64,000 nucleotides of DNA from Blepharisma stoltei (Eukaryota > Ciliophora > Heterotrichea > Heterotrichida > Blepharismidae): positions 1,052,856 through 1,116,855 of the forward strand of contig CAJZBQ010000002.1 of NCBI GenBank assembly GCA_914767885.1, written 5' to 3'. The translations under genes and the position numbers were made by a program. Positions 44,948 through 56,700 of this stretch are shown one piece after another (within the stretch, counting starts at the first letter, position 1; each line of letters begins with the position of its first letter). The notes beneath the pieces were generated by a model that was not told the origin of the DNA, ran no database searches, and saw only the letters and a list, made by a program, of their open reading frames with translations.

Positions 44948-46586
44948 ATGGAAACTTCATTTAAGTTAAATCCTATCAAAGCATATTCAAGCCTAAAGAC
45001 TCCTCAATCAAAAGCCTCCCAGCAGCCCCCTCACGTTGATTCTGAGATTCCTCAACTCTTAGCATTAATTCAAAGTGAATCTTATGAATTAATAATTTCT
45101 AAAGATTTTGAAAACGCAATCCCAAAGCTGAAAAAACTCGAACAAATATTAGAAGCTTTAATAATCCAAGGAACCAATAGTGATTCTGACCTTATTTTAG
45201 CTACTATTCATAATATTGCTCTATGCTACCAGAGAATAGGAGATTTAGAGAAATGTATTGCTTATCTTGAAGGGTGCCTTTTCAATGTAAACAAGTTTGG
45301 AGCGATGAATTCTTGTAATACCCTTATGGAAGGAGAATTAAAACGGAATCTTTATAAAATAAAACTGTATGTACAGTCCTGCGCCGTTCTATCACAGCTA
45401 GAAAAACATAAAAAAGCTTTAGACAATGCCAAAAACGCTTTGAAATTAAGTTTAACCGCAATACGCCTCACCATTCAAGCCTGCAAGGCTCAGCTAAAAA
45501 AATACAAAGCCTTAAAGCAGCGAAATTCTTTAATTACTGATGATTTAAGAAAAAGTTATAAGGTCATCTACATGTCCTATCCTGCCATTAAAGCTTTACG
45601 AAAATATTTACTGACAGGTTCTTTAAATCACCATCAAAAAATTCGGTCAGTTTTAGGTATAAAAGACGACCCCGACTGGTTAAAAACCTTAACGATCTCT
45701 GACATTATGTTTATGCAGCCTTACACTACTGAAGATCTCAAGCAATCTTTAGGTCTCCAAGTAGAGTTTACTAACGATTATTTATTATATAAAATTTGCT
45801 TATTAGCTGTCAGTCATTTTTGTATATCGACTGAGCTCCGTTATAGCGTCTCCACGCTTATGGATACTATAGCCTTGAATGTTAAAGGGGAGATCCAAGG
45901 GTTGTTTCACCATTTTATGTTGGTGCACTAACCCTCAAATTGGCAAATCTGCTTTATCAGACGGATTTGTCAATTTTAGACTGGCTTCATCAACATTCTC
46001 AACTTCATTTTTATAGCAAAAATAATTTGTTTTAAGAATGTACTTAAATTAGTGATGATAATCATTTTTGTTAACAATTTTTATATCTAAATTTGAATGC
46101 CATGCTTTTAATAATTCAGGATCTCCTTGGAAGACATCAGGACTATGAGAATCCGTAAGTTTGGAGACTTTATATATGAGCGCTTACGATGATGCTAAAA
46201 AGGCTCACAAAAAATCAGTAGAAATTCTTGAGTATTTCATTCCAGACGTGTCACCATTAAGAATTCATATAGAAGAATGCTATAAGAAAAGGTTTGGGGA
46301 AGATGAAATCATGCTAAATCAGACTGCTGATAATATTCATACGAAAAAAAGAAACTCCTCGATGCTGCCAAGTATAATAGAAAGACCCGAATCCTTATCA
46401 CCGAGATTGGCAGAAAATAAAAATAAACATTTTAATGCAACTTTGAGACCTCATAGTGTACTAAGCAAAGGGAAAGTGACTGCTGAAAAAAGGAAAAACG
46501 CGACTATGAAATTAAGCGAATTAAAAAGAAAAAACAGCAATGAAGAAATAAAGCTTAATATTTCAGCAAGGTTGGATTGAGGATAA
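44948..46586 (+). CDS. TPR-like helical protein
   Basis: From ATG 44948. The N-terminal half carries paired helices typical of tetratricopeptide repeats (LATIHNIALCYQRIGDLEKCIAYLEG, ALDNAKNALKLSL). The first block ends at a stop near 45931 and a second open frame, containing AYDDAKKAHKKSVEILEYFI, runs from about 46060 to TAA 46584-46586, so an IES of roughly 200 bp lies between about 45870 and 46085; its length must be 3n+1. The C-terminal tail is basic and disordered (LSKGKVTAEKRKN). TGA is read as Trp at four sites in the second block. Probably a scaffold; no orthologue is claimed. Confidence 0.7.
45870..46085. other. IES in the TPR-like gene (boundaries not fixed)
   Basis: Contains stops and a stem-loop (AAATTGGCAAATC near 45937 pairing with GGATTTGTCAATTT). 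Candidate TA pairs that keep frame include 45870/46084 and 45870/46072; no homologue is available to choose. Confidence 0.5.
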
Positions 46587-46627
46587 TGATTAAATTTTCC
46601 TGTTTATTATAATTCTAACAATTTAAA

Positions 46628-47762
46628 ATGGCAAGCAATGAAAATTTGCTTTATGATTCCCTTATGCTCAACCATTACAACAGCTCTTCAAAGCTTTCAG
46701 GAAAATTAAATTTTACATGGAACCAAGACCTTGTGCTCCTACAGAGAACTGATATCTCAAACTTTGCGGCCGAATCACTAAAAACAATAGACAGCAGCTT
46801 ACTCCCCCCCCCCCTCCGTGAGCGAACAAAACCATTAGAAAAATCGCCATTTTTTGACCAAAAACCCACCCTCCGTGAGTGAACAAAAAATTTTTTTAAT
46901 AGAAAAAATTTTAATGGAAAAAAATTTTGATATATAAGTGATAATTAGTATAATGAAATCTAGAGCTAATTCTGTTTAATTTTAAACAAATTGCGTTTTT
47001 AAAACATAAATTTTGCAAATTAAATTAATATTTGCTTCCCAATTTTTGCAAATTAGGATTTTTTTAAATTTCGAAAAAAATATTTTTTATAAAATTTATA
47101 TATATAAATTTTTTTTAAAAAAAAAAATTAACCCCCCTCCGTGAGCGAACAAAATTTTTTTGTTCGCTCACGGGGGGGGGGGGGGGGAGTTAGCAAATCT
47201 AGGTTTCGAGCCGATTGAGAAAAAAACGGAAAAAGAGAAAACCAAGAGCCCTTCAACAGAGTCTGACCTCAGTGTAAAGCTTAAAGCTTTGAGCTCCACA
47301 TATAGAAGTAATAATTCACAAACCCTAAGCTCTAGCAAAAAGATGAAGGTAACTGATAGGAATTTCTTGAGTGACGAAATAAGGCAGAATAAAAAAATAG
47401 AAGAAATTCAGAATTTTATAGCAGAAAGAGAGCAGACAAGAAGAGTTCATCTACAAAGAGCAGGATCTATAAGCAGCCAAGGGATGAGGAAAGAATTAAG
47501 GACTGCGCATAGTTTAAGAAGAATGGATCCTACAACTGTGAATTTTATATAGAGAAATAATGTAACTACAGAAAGGCCAAACTCATCAAGCACTGTTGCT
47601 TTTGGGGCAAGAAGCCAGATGGCAAAATATTCAAACACGAATATTTTGAAAAAAATAAGGGTTATCAGGAAAAAACCCTCCGTTATTTGTGACGGTAAAA
47701 AGGAAGCAGGAAAAAACTTAATTGATTTTTTTTCCTGATGACCTAAAAATAAATGGGGGTAA
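46628..47762 (+). CDS. Hypothetical Ser/Arg/Lys-rich protein (242 aa), split by a MITE and a 15-nt intron
   Basis: ATG 46628. The MITE 46800-47190 is removed to join IDSSL to ANLGFEPIEKK, and the 15-nt intron 47538-47552 is spliced to join DPTT to RNNVTTERP, giving 242 aa to TAA 47760-47762. No domain was recognised; the middle is basic and probably helical, the N-terminus acidic-hydrophobic. The neighbour upstream is in the same direction with a short gap. Confidence 0.7.
46800..47190. mobile_element. MITE-type IES with long C/G runs (391 bp)
   Basis: Left end TACTCC then a run of Cs and CTCCGTGAGCG; right end TTCGCTCACGG, a run of Gs and GAGTTA. Each terminus also has a near-terminal inverted partner, so it folds as two terminal stem-loops. 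Same family as 14010, 22619 and 23964. TA-to-TA excision restores the frame. Confidence 0.92.
47538..47552 (+). other. 15-nt spliceosomal intron
   Basis: GTGAATTTTATATAG: GT...AG borders, exactly 15 nt, containing the only stop between two long halves of one frame. Introns of 15-16 nt are characteristic of Stentor and Blepharisma. Confidence 0.8.
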
Positions 47763-49364
47763 AAAATATCAAAAATCTTTGTTATAATCCTATTGATTAG
47801 ATATATATTATATACAGCAAATATAATGTAATATATAGACATTTTTAAATATTAAACTTTTATTTATTTTTAGTATGGACTAATTAATTCAATATGATTT
47901 TTGAAATTGAAAACGGTAAGATTTTCAATGAATGATATTAAAAATTATAGTTAAAATCAAGGATTATGAGCAGGATTCCTGCTGGATAAGCAAAAGATGT
48001 ATGAGAATTTTCTTAATAGATGCCCTTTTTTCTGTAATTTTCTGAAAATTGAAAAGTTTAAAACTCTTGCTGGGTTTAGCTTTATGTGAGGTAAACATAA
48101 GAAAATTTAATTGACTTTATAATTATTAAATGATACCAATTAATCAAAAAATTGCTTTAATTCCCATTCTTATTGATTCATCAAATTAAGGCTTAAATAA
48201 TATATCTTTTAAAAGAGCATTATAAATGCGGAAAGAATTAAATAAAAAAGCATTTATGCTAATGGAAAATTAAATAAATTTTAAAAAATATTGATAAAGT
48301 GAATAGAGCTTTATCAGCAAAAAAATGGAAAAGTGCTTCAATTTTCAAATATTTAGATGAGAATGCAAGTTTAACATAACATATTCAAGCAAAAGTAGAA
48401 TCTTGACACTAAAAAGAAATTCTCTGAGAGAGCTGGAACATTGAAACCACTATTAAAAGAAAAATCGTCAAAATATGCAAACATAAGTCAACAAAGAATT
48501 TAATTTAAAAATTAGGGGCACGCTTTTATTTGCTGTCGATGAAAATTTAAGTGAAGATTTACCTAAGTATACGATGCTTATGTGCAAATTATTGACTGTT
48601 ATTCAGCTATAAAATTTGAATTATAATGCTTTTGAATTACCTAAACTTCAGCTTGCTTAGTATTTTTTCGTAAAGCCCATGCTTAGTAGCGAACAAAAAT
48701 TTTTTATATAAATATATTTTGATATAAGTGATAATTATTTTAATGAAATCTCTAATAATTTTGTTTAATTTTTAATAACTTCATTTATAGCATAAATTTT
48801 GCAAATTAAATTCTATTTGCTTTAGATTATTTTGAATTTGGGAATTTTTAAAATTTTGAAAAAAATTAATTGTCCTCATGGAGGGAGGAGTTAGTATAAA
48901 AAAAAATAAACTGTCATAATTATGCGAGAAGCTCTTTATTAAACTAAAGGATTATAAAAATCTTACAGTAAACTTGTTTATATAACATAATTTTCATATT
49001 AAAATGCAGTAATATGATAATCTATTAATTCCATAATTACTGAACGAAGAATTACAAATTTCGGTCAGAACCTGAAAGGAAAATTTCAAAAATTCTTAAA
49101 CAGAGTATAAATAAATCCCTAAAAGTCTTCAGCCATCAAAAAGCACTCACATCATTAGGATAATTTTACCACAGCCAACAGTCCAAAAATTCAAAAAATA
49201 ACCATTAAGCCAGTATTAATATAGGCCAAACACCCCGAACCCACAAAGAGGAAGATCCAAGCTCTTCTCTCCCCACCACATGGCGTTACAGTTTTGCTAG
49301 ATTTTTAGGCTAGCTAATAATGGATAACTACATATCTTTCATACTGATGCATGTTTTATAAAAT
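47763..49364. other. Long non-coding region with a degenerate MITE and possible decayed coding traces
   Basis: Mostly AT-rich. A short frame near 48525-48610 (including LLFAVDENLSEDLPKYT) has protein-like composition but no start, end or partner. A MITE remnant occupies about 48680-48891. No other gene recognised. Confidence 0.5.
48680..48891. mobile_element. Degenerate MITE remnant (about 212 bp)
   Basis: TAGCGAACAAAAATTTTT at the left, the shared internal block (TAATGAAATCTCTAAT) and right end ATGGAGGGAGGAGTTA. The outermost left end is eroded. Confidence 0.55.
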
Positions 49365-49676
49365 ATGGGACTTTGTGTTTCTAAGAAGCCACAAAATCTA
49401 AAGTCCTATAAAGACACAAAAGTAATTTCCATAGACTCTCTAAAGATAAAAAAGCTAAAACGAAAACTGCTTAAGAAAAAGGCTGAAAAAGCTCCGAAAT
49501 TAGAACTTGGAAAGAACTTACTATACCTCAGGCGACAAAAATCAAATATCAGGTCAGAAGAAACTTCTTATGATATCAATACAAAAGCCTTCACAGAAGA
49601 TAATTCCCCCGTAACAAAAGTTGAGTATAATAATTTACATTGTTTTTTCTTGAGATTTTTAAAGCATGGAATATAA
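49365..49676 (+). CDS. Small basic protein with N-myristoylation/palmitoylation signal (103 aa)
   Basis: Begins MGLCVSKK: Gly2 and Ser6 fit the N-myristoyltransferase site and Cys4 can be palmitoylated, predicting attachment to the plasma or ciliary membrane. The rest is Lys-rich (KIKKLKRKLLKKKAEK) with no domain recognised. Clean single frame with TAA stop at 49674-49676. A short membrane-tethered adaptor is plausible. Confidence 0.6.
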   Translation: MGLCVSKKPQNLKSYKDTKVISIDSLKIKKLKRKLLKKKAEKAPKLELGKNLLYLRRQKSNIRSEETSYDINTKAFTEDNSPVTKVEYNNLHCFFLRFLKHGI

Positions 49677-50178
49677 AGGTAAAAACAAGGGAAGTCGGTA
49701 TAAATTTTAAAACTACAAAATTAATATATTTAAATAAATTAGCTTAAGGTTGAGCCTGAGTATATTTATTTTAGCTAATAAAGCTGAATGATTATTGATT
49801 TTGCAGCTTATAACTTAAAATGGGTTTAAATTTGCTAAGCGTCAACAACGAGTTTGCACCATTTTCACCATTGATTTGTCTCTATTTTAACAATGGATTA
49901 TTCTTTATGGAGGGAATGTATTTTTAGGCTGAATTTTGCTTTATTTTTGAACATCAGAATGTTTAAGCCATTCTTATAGTTTTTTTTTATTTTTCTGAAC
50001 ATAAAATTTGACTGATAAGAATAATTCAATTTTTAAATATAATATTAAATGAATTTTATTTGACAAGCACTTGCCAATATTCGCTTGGATTAATTAATTT
50101 TTTTCCTGCTTAATTCGAGAAAATAAGGTACCATAATCGTTTCTTAAAGATGGAATATTACCTATAAATAACAAGAGA

Positions 50179-50623
50179 AAAGGATAATAAAGTTAGGTTA
50201 AGTAAAAATTAGGGCTTGCTATTTAGTGTCTCTTCCTACATAAGCCTTCAAAGAAAGCTTCCTAGGTATGCCAGCTTTTCTGTAAGAGATAGTGCTCAGG
50301 CTTTCAGCTTGGCGATGTTTCTTTGAAGCCTTGAAGTGCGCAGTTTAAGGGCTCTACTGCTGCAGCTTCAGTGTCTGGAGTTCCAGATAGGAATAACTTT
50401 TGGCTCGTATTAGTATAGTTAGTGACACTGACTATACCAATAATGTACTCGCAGTCACCAGGAGTATGTCTTTTATCTCAAATGTCTATTGGGAAAACGC
50501 AAGCATTAATTTCAGATGATGCATACAAAATCCCTTGGAATACAACATTTAGACTCCATTTCCTGTTCAGCTTGGCTTTAGATTGCAGCAAGGTCCCCAT
50601 GAATTGCCAATTAATACATTAAT
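50179..50623. mobile_element. GC-richer retroposon-like block with a possible 9-bp direct repeat
   Basis: AAAGGATAA occurs at 50179-50187 and 50624-50632 around a segment whose composition matches the other units. A 66-codon frame (50422-50622) inside is not protein-like. The direct repeat is short and AT-rich, so the boundaries are tentative. Confidence 0.4.
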
Positions 50624-51036
50624 AAAGGATAAATAAACTAATAAATTAATGGATTTATTCTAATATAAATTGCCAAGCTCTTATAAGAGCTTGAATTCTT
50701 TGAATTTCTTATAAGAGAGTCATTATATGAAAATATAGATGACACCTGAATTAAGATAATTACTAATTGTTCTATTCAGTTTTTAGAGTTTTGATTAGCA
50801 GCAATAAATTTAATTATAGGAAATAATTTCATAAAAATATTAGTTTAGCGGAAAAATGCTAATGATAGTAAAAAGGACTTTTATACCTTTTTTCAGCTAG
50901 GCTATCAATTTTTTTAAGAAAATATTTTAAGAAGTTTAATTATAAATGATTATTATAATTCTCTCAGCATATTAAGCAGCATTCTGGCATTATTACCCTG
51001 AATCATCAATTTGTATTTAAAATAATGCGGCTTCCT

Positions 51037-51386
51037 TACTCCCCTCTCTTTAAGCGAGCAAAAACATTGGAAAATCCCTATTTTTGTTGAGAAAAATGCG
51101 AACAAAATGTTAATGATAAAAATATAATCTTTTGGCAATATTTAATAAAACGGCCCATTTATGTTCGAACTTGATGCTTAGAACAGTATTCCATGCGTGG
51201 ATTCTGCATATTTCGACACTATAATGCTTTTCTCATTCAAGTTCGACTAAAAATTGATTCATTTTTTATTAAATATTTTTATTATAGCGAAATCTCATCT
51301 AATTCTGTTAAATTTTAAATTTAAAAAAAAATCAACCCTTTTGTGAGCAAGCAAAGTTTTTTGGATTAGTAACAGATGGGGGGAGT
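51037..51386. mobile_element. MITE with a second nested inverted-repeat element (350 bp)
   Basis: Left end TACTCCCCTCTCTTTAAGCG, right end GATGGGGGGAGTTA, with TA borders. Inside, TCGAACTTGA (51165-51174) and TCAAGTTCGA (51237-51246) form an inverted pair around about 60 bp not found in the sister copies, suggesting a nested insertion. Confidence 0.7.
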
Positions 51387-51437
51387 TATAGCTAGATACT
51401 TAAGCTTATTTAATTACAAACACTCCATATTTTACAA

Positions 51438-52926
51438 ATGCAAGTAGAAGAACAGCAATCTTCCTTACCTTATAATGAAGTTGACAAGCTCCAAAATTAT
51501 GGAATATATCTATATTATCCATAATATTTAGTGGTCACTACCACATAGACTATGCCATAGCACCTCCAAAATAGCACTAGACTAATTCGCGCTAATTTCC
51601 CCTCTGCCCACATATTGTGCCAACTTGAGCTCGATCAGACTCAGTAAATGAATCTTGAAATTTAAACTTCGGCAACTCTCTTTTAGCTCAGGCAGCTACT
51701 TGTGTCCGTTAGCGCTTAAAATCTCAATCTTCACAGCAGGATAAGTGGTAAATTCTAGAAATTACGACTCCCTGTGGCAGACTCTTGCTGGCTTGGGATA
51801 AAATTAACCAGGTAAAAACCAAATCTCATAATTAAAATATGAAAAAAAAAATTAGCCGAAAGGCCAGAAAATTTTGAACGATGCCTATTTTAATTATCCA
51901 AAGGCTATGGAATCAACGTAGCTGATATCAATAAGCTAAAAACTGCAGGGCTCTGCACTGTTCTTGGCGTCATCATGACAACTCGAAAAGATCTTATTAA
52001 TATAAAAGGTCTATCTGATGCCAAAGTCGACAAAATCCTTGAAGCTTGTACCAAGCTTGAATCCGCTCATTTTATGACAGGAAATGAGCTTCAGAGTAAG
52101 CGTCAAATGGTTTTCCGCCTCTCAACTGGCAGCTCAGCTTTGGATATTCTTTATAATATAAATTAACAGCTAAATCCAATGCATTTTTTTAAAAAACAAT
52201 TTTCTCATTTTTAAATTAATTTAATAAATATAGCATACTTTACTAGGTGGCGGTATAGAATCTATGTCAATAACTGAAGCTTTCGGTGAGTTTCGCTCAG
52301 GGAAAACACAAATTGGCTTAACACTCTGTGTTACCGCCCAACTCCCAAAAACTCAAGGTGGAGGAGAAGGCAAAGTTGCTTACATTGACACTGAAGGCAC
52401 TTTTCGTCCTGATAGAATTGCCCAAATTGCAACCCGCTTCCAGGCAAATCCTGAAGAAGTATTAGAAAATATCCTCTATGCCCGCGCTTATACAGTTGAG
52501 CATCAGTTTCAGCTCCTTACCTTAATTGCTGCCAAAATGACTGAAGAACCTTTTTCCTTGCTGATAGTAGACTCAATTATGGCTCTGTTTAGGGTGGATT
52601 ATTCTGGAAGAGGAGAATTAAGTGAAAGGCAGCAAGTTTTGGGGAAAATGCTGAGCAGGATCATGAAGATTGCAGAGCAGTTTAATGTAGCGGTCTATTT
52701 GACTAACCAAGTTATGGCTGATCCTGGAGGAGGAGCAAGCTTTGTGCCAGATCCAAAAAAGCCTGTAGGTGGGCATGTGCTTGCACATGCCAGTACCACG
52801 AGATTGTACTTGAGGAAAGGAAGAGGTGAACAAAGAGTTTGTAAAATTTTTGATTCGCCATGTCTGCCAGAAGCTGAAGCAACCTTTCAAATTGGACTTG
52901 GAGGAGTTGAAGAAGCAAGTGAATAA
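51438..52926 (+). CDS. DMC1: Meiotic recombinase DMC1
   Basis: ATG 51438. Removing IESs of 408 and 91 bp gives 329 aa. The N-terminal helix-hairpin-helix region reads [11 protein letters not shown]...[21 protein letters not shown], closer to DMC1 (MTTRR, KGLSEAKVDKI) than to RAD51. Walker [10 protein letters not shown], Walker [15 protein letters not shown], then [20 protein letters not shown] and [36 protein letters not shown] is also DMC1-like. It forms filaments on single-stranded DNA and pairs homologues in meiosis. Neither IES has an open frame, so a working message requires excision. Confidence 0.95.
51498..51905. mobile_element. IES with 8-bp repeat TATGGAAT in DMC1 (408 bp)
   Basis: TATGGAAT at 51498-51505 and 51906-51913. 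Excision joins KLQNYGI to NVADINKLK, as in DMC1. The interior is GC-richer in the middle than other IESs, resembling the retroposon-like units. A TA begins each repeat copy, so TA excision is also satisfied. Confidence 0.85.
52145..52235. other. Short TA-bounded IES (91 bp) in DMC1
   Basis: Breaks the conserved [13 protein letters not shown]. Only TA 52145-52146 paired with 52236-52237 restores it exactly. AT-rich, with a TAA in frame. Confidence 0.95.
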
Positions 52927-53187
52927 ATGTTTTCTAATAAATTTTTACAAGATAGCTGCTTGAGAAATGGCTGATATAAGTAAATTAAGAAAGCTTAGTC
53001 TTTCCTATAGATTTTGCTTAATAAAACTTATCTGAATTTAGTTTATTATATACATTGAGGAGAATTTTATACTTTATTTATAGATTTTCTTATCAATCAT
53101 TATTATATAAAAATTTCTTATATCTGCAGTGATTTTATACCTAAAATTCTAAAATTTTTTGATAAAATACAAATTAAGCTAACTTTT

Positions 53188-53499
53188 TTATTCATAAGCG
53201 TTTAATCTAAACTTATGACCCTTTGATCCAAGATAATAAGGAATTACTGGTAGGTAAAGGATAGCCAAATACCCAACAACCTTAAATGCTCCACTGACGC
53301 CTTGATAACTTGGAACATGACGGGAAAAAAACCCATATTCGTAATCAGGTGGAGTGCCTCTGACTGTAATTCTTTGCTTTCTTCCAAGGAAGGCCCAAAC
53401 AATCTTATCAGCAAGTTTAGAAAATCTTCCAGGCGTAGACCATGGCTCAGGCTCGTGGTAGTGGCCTCTAATCTTGTCCATCTTTTCTAAGTGGCTCAT
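53188..53499 (-). CDS. Small single-membrane-span protein (103 aa)
   Basis: ATG at 53499, clean frame. A basic N-terminal half (GRKQRITVRGTPPDYEYGFF) precedes one hydrophobic helix (AFKVVGYLAILYLPVIPYYL) near the C-terminus. No domain recognised. The size and layout resemble accessory subunits of mitochondrial inner-membrane complexes, which is only a suggestion. No IES. Confidence 0.6.
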   Translation of the reverse strand: MSHLEKMDKIRGHYHEPEPWSTPGRFSKLADKIVWAFLGRKQRITVRGTPPDYEYGFFSRHVPSYQGVSGAFKVVGYLAILYLPVIPYYLGSKGHKFRLNAYE

Positions 53500-53730
53500 C
53501 TTAAATATTATAAATGGTCTTTATGCTCATTTTCTAACAAAAATCTAATTTCTATCAGTATGGCTAAGATTATGAACCAAATTAAGCATATTTAATAAAA
53601 TATGAAAATAGAGACTTTTCTATTAAATTCGTGAAAATAAAAGCAAATTGCTTAAAATTTATTTAAAAATATTACAATTTATCAATTTTTATATAAAATA
53701 CGAAAAATTAGAAAATGCCCTCTTACATTC

Positions 53731-56700
53731 ATGAAATCTCATAATTTAAATATGAATCAAGAAGTCATATGCGAAATCTTGACTGATGCCGGGAAACAAG
53801 GAAAAATCACCCTTTTATCAGCTCTTTATAGTTACGATAAAATTCTGCAGCAACGCCAAATTGATAAACTTTCAATAGCTGGGACAAACCTGTACAAAAT
53901 TCTTCTGATCTGAGGAAGAGATAAAAACAATTTGTGATGGGAAAAATATGATAAAGAATTCGGGAGAGATTCTGGAGCATTGAAGCTTGATGAGCTTATA
54001 TCTGCAAAAAATAAAGCTGATCCGCCAAGTTTCGATGAAAAAAGCGCTTTACAATTTCTTAAAACTATAAAAGAACAAGAACAAAAGGCAGAGCAAAACT
54101 CAAAATTGTTGAGCAGCTTAAAAGAAAGCTTAAGCTTTGGGCAAAAGGATTTTGACATATCAGTTTCTGCTGATTTTCACAATAATTTTGAGATTAATTC
54201 TATATTTCTATAAAAATTGAAAAAATTTATGGAAGATTCTTGATCTTTTTTATTATAAATATGATAATGAATTAAAAAGTTTTAAAGAAACTTTGCCGAA
54301 GTTTAAAGATTTTAATGAGCAGTTAAAAAAGCCAGTCGAAAAGACTATAGATACTTCAATGTTCAGAGCTGAATTATTTGTGAAAAAAATCAGCAAATTA
54401 TATTTAAAAAAATTTTGGAAAAATTGGTGACGAGATTTAGGAGGAATCACAAAATTTTATAAGGAATCCCTTCTGAAAAAAACATTTTATGCTTTAACCT
54501 CCCATGTCCACAACAGTCTTCGGTTAAAACTCCTAGCAGAAAAATCCACAAAAACCTTAGGAACCATCAAACTAAGAATGTATTTTGAAGCTTGGACACA
54601 ATATAAATTATTAAACTTAAGAAAAGAATTATCGTTAAAAATCGCTGACAAAATGTTTATGAAAAAGATATGGGAAATCTGGAAAAAAGAAATGAGAAAA
54701 ACAGAAATTCTGAAGACCATGAAATATACTGCAAATTTTATTCACAAACAGTGGCTGCTTAAAAAGTCATTTCTTGCTTTAGCTAGACATGTGAATAAGA
54801 GCATGAATATGAGAGTATTAGAAGATAAAGCTATAAATAAAATAAATAACTTGAAGCTTGGTGTTTATTTTACAGCTTGGCTAGAGTTCAATAAAATAAG
54901 GCTTGAAGAGAAACTTAGTGAAGAATTTTCAAAAAAGATTGCTGATAAATTTTATATGAAAAAGATATAGAAGTTTCCTATGTTTGGCGCTGTTAGGCCG
55001 ATAAATTCTGATCGGAATTTATCGGTAGGTTGCACCAAATCAATGCCTTGGTCGGACCAAAAAGCGATTTGGTCCGACGAACTTGGAAAGCTCCTGGGAA
55101 AATGTCTGCGCTTTTAGCGCTATATAGAGGAAACCTCTATATGGAGACTATGGAAAAGGGAAATGAAAAGGGTGGAAAAGCTAAGAGAAATAAAAAAATC
55201 AGTTCATATGATACATAATCAATGGCTAATTAAAAACTCCCTACTCCCCCTTAAAGAGCAAAAACCAAGAAAAGCCTAGAAAGTGTTATAAATCTTTTAA
55301 ATAAATGACAATTTGATATATAATTAATGATTAAAAAAAAAGATCACTTTATAATTATAATACATTTTCATTAAGTTACATCCTTAAACATTATTTATCT
55401 TTTTCAAATATTTATAAGTTTAAATTATTAATATAAAATATCATTTTAATATTCAAATATTATTCCCTCTTACTTAGCGAGCAAAACTTTTTGCTGGCTA
55501 ATCAAGGAGGAGGGAGTTATATGGGCTAGTTTGGAATGTCAATAGAAATACCAACTTAAAAATGCTTGAAATGAAGGCCATCGAAAAAATTGAAAACATT
55601 GAACGAAAAGTTTACTTTCAATCATGGCTTGAATATAACAGAATAAAATTAATCAAAAAAATAAATGGACTAAAAGGCGATGCAATTGAGCAAAAAGCTG
55701 ACAGAAAATTATTGGTAAAAACAATAGCAGGGTGAAATGAGGTTGCACAGTGGTATAAATGCACAGCAGTTTTGTCTTCTAAAAGAATTATTCCCAAAAT
55801 TGTTCAATCTTGGAAGAAATATACAAGGAAAATGAGGATGATAAAATATATTTATTCTACCTATGACGAAAAAAGTAAAAAATCATTGAAGGTAAACTCT
55901 TTTAATAATTGGCATCAAAAATTCAAAATCCTCAATAAAAGAAGAGAAAATAAAATAATTTCTAGCAAAATGATAAGAAAAAAATTATTGAAAAAATACA
56001 TCAGCCAATGAACCAAAAAATATTCAAATAAAGTCAAAAAGCATCACATTTCTCATATAGGAGCAAAATTCTTTTTTGACAAAACCTTAACTAATTATTG
56101 GCAAATTTGGAGAAAATTGTTTTTAAAAAGAATTACAATCGAAATAAAAAGCGAGAATTATGGCAGGAGAGAGGAGACTTTAATTAGAAAAGCCATGAAA
56201 GGATGGTTTCTTGCACAGCCAATCATAAGAATTCAAAATCAAAGACTAAGAAGAATCAGAGAAGAATATGCTATTAATTTAGCGAAAAAATCAATAAAAG
56301 CATGAAGAGATAATATTGTTTATCATAAAACCAAAATACAGCTATATAATCATCTGCATAAAAGCATTGAGGTCATTAAAAAAAGACAAATTATTAAAGC
56401 TATGAAAATATATTCCGAGTGGAAAATCAAGCAAAATCAAAGAGACTCAATGCTTGTTACTCAAGTTTATAGGCTTAGAAAAGAAACAATAATGAAAAAA
56501 TGATATAATAGGGCACTTCTATTTAGCTCCTGTAGGTATTTTGAAGAAGCCATGTTTAGGTACCAAAAGCGGTGCTTTATTAAAAAATTGGCTCAAAATT
56601 TGGAAATGCAACATTTAACGCTTGCTTATCTAGATATTCATAGAGAGCAAAATTTAATTAAAACAGTTTTTACTAACTGGCAAGGCTGGATTCTAAAGAA

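Larger units (their letters stand above)
49677..51437. other. Intergenic region rich in repeats
   Basis: Contains a GC-richer block (about 50179-50623) and a MITE (51037-51386), both listed separately. The remainder is AT-rich without recognised genes. Confidence 0.5.

Noticed and set aside
46628-46882. Separate 84-aa protein ending in the MITE
   Set aside because: Its last 25 codons are translated MITE end; TA excision continues the real frame into 47193.
47447-47842. 131-codon minus-strand hydrophobic frame
   Set aside because: Antisense to the second half of the 46628-47762 gene, whose frame is restored by a 15-nt intron.
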